64,000 nt of DNA from Bacillus sp. THAF10 (GTDB lineage Bacteria > Bacillota > Bacilli > Bacillales > Bacillaceae_I). The first letter of the stretch is position 1; each line of letters starts with the position of its first letter. A model generated the notes under the pieces. That model searched no databases and was not told where the DNA came from. It saw only the letters and a list, made by a program, of their open reading frames with translations. The stretch lies in the NCBI RefSeq assembly GCF_009363695.1, contig NZ_CP045403.1, forward strand, positions 1,344,001 to 1,408,000. The letters run 5' to 3'. The position numbers were made by a program, and so were the translations under genes. Shown here piece after piece: positions 60,136 through 64,000 of this stretch.

Positions 60136-60708
60136 TTGTTTAATACAAGAAATACAACGCAAAATGAAGTTGAGTTTGTCTCAATTGAAGACCTCGTTCC
60201 CCAAGATCATCTACTCAGGAAAATTGATAAGTACATTGATTTTTCCTTCATCCTAGAACGCGTTCGCCCCTACTACTCTGAAGATAATGGACGTCCCTCT
60301 TTAGACCCTCTCGTACTTTTCAAAATGATGTTTATTGGCTACTTTTATGGAATTCGCTCCGAAAGACAACTTGAAAAAGAAATTCAAATGAACATCGCGT
60401 ACCGTTGGTTTTTAGGATTACGTTTAACCGACCCTGTTCCTCACCACTCCACAATTAGTTGGAATCGACGCAAACGTTTTAACAAGACGAATATTTTCCA
60501 AGAGATATTCGATGAAATCGTCCTTCAAGCCATGAACCACAAAATGGTTGGTGGACGCGTATTGTTTACGGATTCTACCCATTTAAAAGCAAACGCCAAT
60601 AAGCATAAGTTCACAAGAAAAACCGTTGAAGTAGAGACACGAGAATACATAGAAGAATTAAATCAAGCTATCAGCGAGGATCGAGAAAAGAACGGAAAAA
60701 AGCTCTAA
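60136..60708 (+). CDS. IS1182 transposase, N-terminal part (frame 0)
   Basis: 190 residues from a TTG at 60136 ([20 protein letters not shown]), with AGGCGGTGA upstream; a GTG at 60127 is the other option. Carries the DUF772 domain ([39 protein letters not shown]) and the first catalytic Asp in [15 protein letters not shown]. Stops at TAA 60706, right after the slippery run. Confidence 0.88.
   Translation: MFNTRNTTQNEVEFVSIEDLVPQDHLLRKIDKYIDFSFILERVRPYYSEDNGRPSLDPLVLFKMMFIGYFYGIRSERQLEKEIQMNIAYRWFLGLRLTDPVPHHSTISWNRRKRFNKTNIFQEIFDEIVLQAMNHKMVGGRVLFTDSTHLKANANKHKFTRKTVEVETREYIEELNQAISEDREKNGKKL
60696..60702 (+). other. Slippery heptamer A AAA AAG for -1 frameshifting
   Basis: In the reading frame of the first part the bases are GGA AAA AAG CTC TAA. 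A -1 slip on A AAA AAG continues as GCT CTA AAA GAA CGG and enters the frame of the second part with no stop. GAGGA about 15 bp upstream could act as a stimulating Shine-Dalgarno-like site. Confidence 0.6.
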
Positions 60709-61487
60709 AAGAACGGGAGGAGGTGAAAGAGACCAAAGAAATCCGCAAAAGTTTAACGGATCCGGATTGTGGCTTTATGTCACGAGATCAAAAGCAAGAA
60801 ATGTTCTGTTACCTTGACCATCGTACGACGGATATGAAATTTAACATCATTACTGATGCCTTTGTGACTCCTGGAAACGTTCATGACTCTGTTCCTTATC
60901 TCTCACGTATAGACCGCCAAATGGAACGCTTTGAATTTAAAGTGGAAGCTGTGGCACTTGACTCTGGTTATCTTACCAATCCCATTTGTAAGGGATTATC
61001 GGATAGGAACATCTTTGGAGTAATCGCACATAGAAGGTTTCACCCTATCAAAGGTCTCTTTCCAAAATGGAAATTCACCTATCAACCAGAGAACAATCAA
61101 TACATTTGCCCAAACGGAGATGTCTTAACCTATCGAACCACCACGCGCGAAGGCTATCGAGAGTATAAATCGGATCCTTCGAAATGTAAGGTTTGTCCTT
61201 TACTTGATCAGTGTACACAATCCAAAAATCATCAAAAAGTGGTCACCCGTCACGTATGGGAAGATCATAAAGAACAGGTTCGATTAAACAGGCTTTCTAA
61301 GTCTGGAAAAATGCTTTATAAATACAGGAAAGAAAAAGTGGAGCGAAGCTTTGCAGATTCAAAAGAACTGCATGGGCTTCGCTACTGTAGGTTGAGGGGA
61401 GAAGGCAATGTGAGTGAACAAGTGTTACTCACAGCAGCCTGCCAAAACATGAAGAAGATTGCCACACACCTAGCCCGGCTAGGCTAG
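60703..61487 (+). CDS. IS1182 transposase, C-terminal part (frame -1)
   Basis: About 260 residues in the -1 frame: [20 protein letters not shown], the second catalytic Asp region ([20 protein letters not shown] and VALDSGYL), a Cys motif [13 protein letters not shown], and the catalytic Glu in [20 protein letters not shown]. It has no good start of its own except GGGAGGAGGTG near 60714, so it is probably made as a fusion by frameshift. A recent 1-base loss is the alternative. Confidence 0.85.
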
Positions 61488-61592
61488 GTGTGTGGGAACC
61501 TTTTTCTCTCAAGTGTGATGCAAGATAATATCACATGGTCCACCAAAATAAAAAAGCTTGTAGAGAAAAACATAGGGTTTCTCTACAAGCTG

Positions 61593-61616
61593 AAGACCTC
61601 CACTTAAGGAGGTCTT
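61593..61616. repeat. Right copy of the 24-bp target duplication
   Basis: Identical to 60006-60029 and followed by TTTT, so this copy is the full original terminator with its T run. Confidence 0.9.
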
Positions 61617-61687
61617 TTTTAGATATATGACTACTAAGTGAGGCGTGTGGGAATATAAAGAGAGAAAACAATATAGGAGGCGCTAAG

Positions 61688-63025
61688 ATGGAACATGTCA
61701 TCATCATTGGTGGAATTGCTGGGGGAATGAGTGCAGCATCTAAGTTAAGAAGATTAAATGGTGATATAAAGATTACTGTTTTTGAAAAGGATTCCCATAT
61801 CTCCTATGGTGCCTGTGGTCTTCCTTACTATATATCAGGAGTCACGCCATCTCATGAAGAACTACTAGCAAGAACCGTGGAGGATTTTGAAGAAAGAGAG
61901 ATACGTGTTCATATAAATCATGAAGTCACTAAGGTGGATCCATTAAAAAAAGAAGTGCATGTTATAAACCTTCAAACAGGAAAACAATTCATCGCTGCTT
62001 ATGATCAATTGTTGATTGCAACAGGAGCCATTCCAGTTGTGCCTCCATTCGTCCCAAAAGAAGCAAGTAACATCTATACATTAAAAACGCTTGAAGATGG
62101 TATAAGAATGAAAGAATATTTTAAAGAAGAGAAGATTAAAAAAGTTGGAATTATTGGTGCAGGGTACATAGGCATGGAATTGGTGGAAACAATGCTTGAG
62201 CTTAAAAAAGAAGTAGTTGTCATTGAGCTTCAAGATCAAATTCTCCCAAATTATGATAAAGACGTGGCAGATATATTAGCTAAGTCGCTACAAGAACGAG
62301 CGTTGATTCGAACAGGTGAAGAAGTGAAAGAGTTAAAAGTATCAAGAAATCAAGTAACACATATCCTTACTGATAAAGGAAGCTATGAGGTAGATGCAGT
62401 AGTAATTAATGTTGGCATCAAACCAAATACCGATATTGTCAGTGACATCGGATTAAACATGCTTGATAATGGAGCAATTATTGTGGATAAAAAGCAGAGA
62501 ACAAGCGTCGAGAACATTTTTGCTGCAGGAGATTGTGCTACAAGTATGCATTTGCTTTTGAATAAGCCTGTCAATATTGCGCTTGGTACAACCGCTAATA
62601 AACATGGAAGAGTAGCGGCAGAAAATATTGCCGGAAATTCCAAAGAGTTTCCCGGTATTTTAGGTACTAATGTTGTAAAAGTAATGGAGTGGACCGCTGC
62701 GATGACAGGCTTAACGGAAAAGGAAGCGGAGAAAGAAAAGATTGCGTATGAGTCGGTAATGGTGGAAGCGGGCAGTCATGCTTCTTACTACCCTGATGCG
62801 GAAACAATTCATATAAAACTTGTCTATGAAAAAGACGCCAAAACAGTCTTGGGGGTCCAAATGCTTAGTAAAGACCCAAGTATAGCAAAAAGAGCAGACG
62901 TATTTGCTGTAGCTATTACGAATGGTATGACAACTGAGCAAATTGCCATGCTTGATTTGAGCTATGCACCTCCTTATGCTACTGTATGGGATGCCGTGCA
63001 AGTTGCCGCTAATGCGGCGAAATGA
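61688..63025 (+). CDS. cdr: CoA-disulfide reductase (single-Cys flavoprotein disulfide reductase)
   Basis: 445 residues. FAD motif IIGGIAGGMSAASKLRR at the N terminus, the single redox Cys in SYGACGLPYYISG (about 43), NAD motif VGIIGAGYIGMELVE near 155 and FAD motif IFAAGDCATSMH near 280. Keeps coenzyme A reduced, the main thiol role in many Firmicutes; NADH oxidases of the same family look alike. RBS AGGAGGCGC. Confidence 0.9.
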   Translation: MEHVIIIGGIAGGMSAASKLRRLNGDIKITVFEKDSHISYGACGLPYYISGVTPSHEELLARTVEDFEEREIRVHINHEVTKVDPLKKEVHVINLQTGKQFIAAYDQLLIATGAIPVVPPFVPKEASNIYTLKTLEDGIRMKEYFKEEKIKKVGIIGAGYIGMELVETMLELKKEVVVIELQDQILPNYDKDVADILAKSLQERALIRTGEEVKELKVSRNQVTHILTDKGSYEVDAVVINVGIKPNTDIVSDIGLNMLDNGAIIVDKKQRTSVENIFAAGDCATSMHLLLNKPVNIALGTTANKHGRVAAENIAGNSKEFPGILGTNVVKVMEWTAAMTGLTEKEAEKEKIAYESVMVEAGSHASYYPDAETIHIKLVYEKDAKTVLGVQMLSKDPSIAKRADVFAVAITNGMTTEQIAMLDLSYAPPYATVWDAVQVAANAAK

Positions 63026-63135
63026 TTTATTATAATATTATGAATTTTCTTTACCTTGTTAAGGGATTATGCTATGGTAATAGTAGTTTTATCGATTACA
63101 TAGTATAGAGAGAAAACGATTGGAGAGTGAGTTGC

Positions 63136-63774
63136 GTGAAAGTACGTTACAATTTTGTGCCGAAAATCAATGTCCAATACTGTGAACCAAGTTACACAGT
63201 GAAAGAGGCTTATGAAAAAATAAAAGATACAGGCTTTAGATGTATCCCCGTCTTATCAAATGATGGACATGCATTTTTAGGCCTTGTGTATAAGGTGCAT
63301 TTACTAGATTATTTATATGAAGGAAAAGGCAGCGAGACTGATTCGATTGAAGTGCTTATTCAAAATAAAGATGCTTTTATCTACGAGGAAGACTCGTTTT
63401 TTACAGCATTTTTTACAATTAAACGCTTACCTTTTATCGCAGTTTTAAATGAGGAAAATGAGTTTCTAGGTATCCTTACCCACGCTAATGTAATGGATGT
63501 TTTAGCAGATTCATTTGGCATGAAGACAGGTGGATATACTCTAACAATAGCAACCATTGAGCATAAGGGAGCAATAAAGGACCTTGTGTCTATGATGAAG
63601 GATATTAACATAGATGGAATGTTAACACTAGATAATGGTGAGAAATATTTGAGGAGGGTTATCGTCAACCTCCCAGCATCGCTATCTCAAGAAAAATTAG
63701 ATAAGCTTGTCAAAAAGCTTGGAGAAAAAGAATTCAGAGTGACGCATGTGGATCAAATTGATGTAACAAAATAA
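63136..63774 (+). CDS. CBS-pair and ACT domain protein, possible c-di-AMP sensor
   Basis: 212 residues from a GTG at 63136 with GGAGAG 8 bp upstream; a TTG at 63127 is too near. Two CBS repeats (about 1-125: RCIPVLSNDGHAFLGLVYKV; PFIAVLNEENEFLGILTHANVMDVL) and an ACT-like C-terminal domain (GGYTLTIATIEHKGAIKDLV ...). The domain order is that of listerial CbpA, a c-di-AMP-binding protein; ligand here is inferred. Confidence 0.8.
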   Translation: MKVRYNFVPKINVQYCEPSYTVKEAYEKIKDTGFRCIPVLSNDGHAFLGLVYKVHLLDYLYEGKGSETDSIEVLIQNKDAFIYEEDSFFTAFFTIKRLPFIAVLNEENEFLGILTHANVMDVLADSFGMKTGGYTLTIATIEHKGAIKDLVSMMKDINIDGMLTLDNGEKYLRRVIVNLPASLSQEKLDKLVKKLGEKEFRVTHVDQIDVTK

Positions 63775-63779
63775 GATGG

Positions 63780-63816
63780 AAATGGCCACTCTCCATAGAG
63801 AAAGTGGCCATTTTTT
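63780..63816. terminator. Bidirectional terminator after the CBS-ACT gene
   Basis: AATGGCCACT / AGTGGCCATT stem with loop CTCCATAGAGAA, then TTTT; it meets the stop of the minus-strand gene. Confidence 0.85.
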
Positions 63817-64000
63817 ATTCGTGCAAAAGTTCTTTTTCTACCAAGAGATTGGATAGTGTTACAATTTGAGCATGCTTTTGGATCATGGGAATGTATTCTT
63901 TAAGAACACTAGCCGTTTTTTCACCTGCAATTCCCACATGCCCGATAGCAATAATGGAATCATCCACCTCTGTTTTTTTTATCAAATGGTTGGTCTGTTT
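63815..64000 (-). CDS. Divergent polysaccharide deacetylase (YibQ-like), C-terminal 61 residues
   Basis: Partial; upstream part lies beyond the window. The visible end reads DDSIIAIGHVGIAGEKTASV, then EYIPMIQKHAQIVTLSNLL, the characteristic end of the divergent polysaccharide deacetylase family (AIGHVG...T...L...IP...VxxSxLL). Such proteins are exported and presumed to act on wall polysaccharides or related glycans; activity is unproven. Confidence 0.75.
   Translation of the reverse strand, partial: KQTNHLIKKTEVDDSIIAIGHVGIAGEKTASVLKEYIPMIQKHAQIVTLSNLLVEKELLHE

Larger units (their letters stand above)
60030..61592 (+). mobile_element. IS1182-family insertion sequence, 1563 bp
   Basis: Borders are set by the 24-bp direct repeat. 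Imperfect terminal inverted repeats: CAGGCTGTCGAGAAA (left) against CAGCTTGTAGAGAAA (right, inverted), 12 of 15 alike. Each end also folds as a hairpin: GGCTGTCGAGA / TCTCGACAGCC on the left, AGCTTGTAGAGAAA / TTTCTCTACAAGCT on the right. Inside is one transposase gene in two frames. IS1182 elements are known to give target duplications of very variable length. Confidence 0.9.

Overview
The window is a chromosomal segment from a low-G+C, endospore-forming, aerobic member of the Bacillaceae. The evidence is a GerA/GerB/GerC germinant-receptor operon, splA-splB, an alpha/beta-type SASP gene, a Ku/LigD repair pair, sigI-rsgI, a KinE-type kinase, two S-box (SAM-I) riboswitches and Bacillus-type ribosome binding sites. 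The order ligD-ku ... sigI-rsgI, sspD-like, ktrD-like, kinE, ogt, mtnA-mtnK, mtnU, mtnE, mtnWXBD follows the order I know from the kinE region of Bacillus subtilis, so 34-60 kb is a conserved backbone with local insertions.

1-10 kb: end of an esterase gene, a NitT/TauT-type ABC importer, a Sco-type lipoprotein, an HD-domain protein, tRNA-Val(GAC), several small Cys-rich proteins (two possibly related to CotY/CotZ), an SCP2 protein, a GNAT-like/CHY zinc-finger pair, an apparent unassigned structured RNA of about 400 nt (7366-7775, minus), a CarH-like B12-binding protein without a DNA-binding domain coupled to a PAS-like protein, and an M42 aminopeptidase. 10-18 kb: a complete monoderm Tad/Flp pilus locus (flp, tadV, tadE, tadG, cpaB, cpaE, cpaF, tadB, tadC) with a terminator after the pilin gene. 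18-28 kb: splAB, a flavin monooxygenase/methyltransferase pair, a LysM-3D cell-wall protein under a WalR box, a PAP2 phosphatase, kynU-kynB and a membrane-anchored hydrolase. 28-41 kb: ger operon, MscS channel, two DUF4183 proteins, ligD-ku, a reductase-like SDR, sigI-rsgI. 41-50 kb: SASP, K+ transporter, MFS exporter, a set of tiny probable sporulation genes, a B12-binding radical SAM protein, kinE and ogt. 50-60 kb: an ArsR-type regulator with a perfect palindromic operator, then the full methionine-salvage set in three transcription units, interrupted by a cold-shock gene and dispersed or tandem repeats. 60-64 kb: an IS1182-like element in the mtnD terminator, a CoA-disulfide reductase, a CBS-ACT protein and the end of a divergent polysaccharide deacetylase gene.

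How it works together: MtnK and MtnA turn methylthioribose into methylthioribulose-1-phosphate; MtnB, MtnW, MtnX and MtnD take it to the keto-acid; MtnE transaminates this to methionine and MtnU removes the by-product amide. S-box riboswitches sit in front of mtnK-mtnA and mtnWXBD. Much of the rest serves the spore: protection (SASP, SPL, Ku/LigD), germination (Ger), entry into sporulation (KinE) and probable coat or exosporium proteins.

Most interesting: the candidate structured RNA next to the cobalamin/PAS pair, the IS element with a textbook A AAA AAG slippery site and a 24-bp target duplication that copies the mtnD terminator, the attenuator after the pilin gene, the perfect operator of the ArsR-family gene, and three families of dispersed intergenic repeats.
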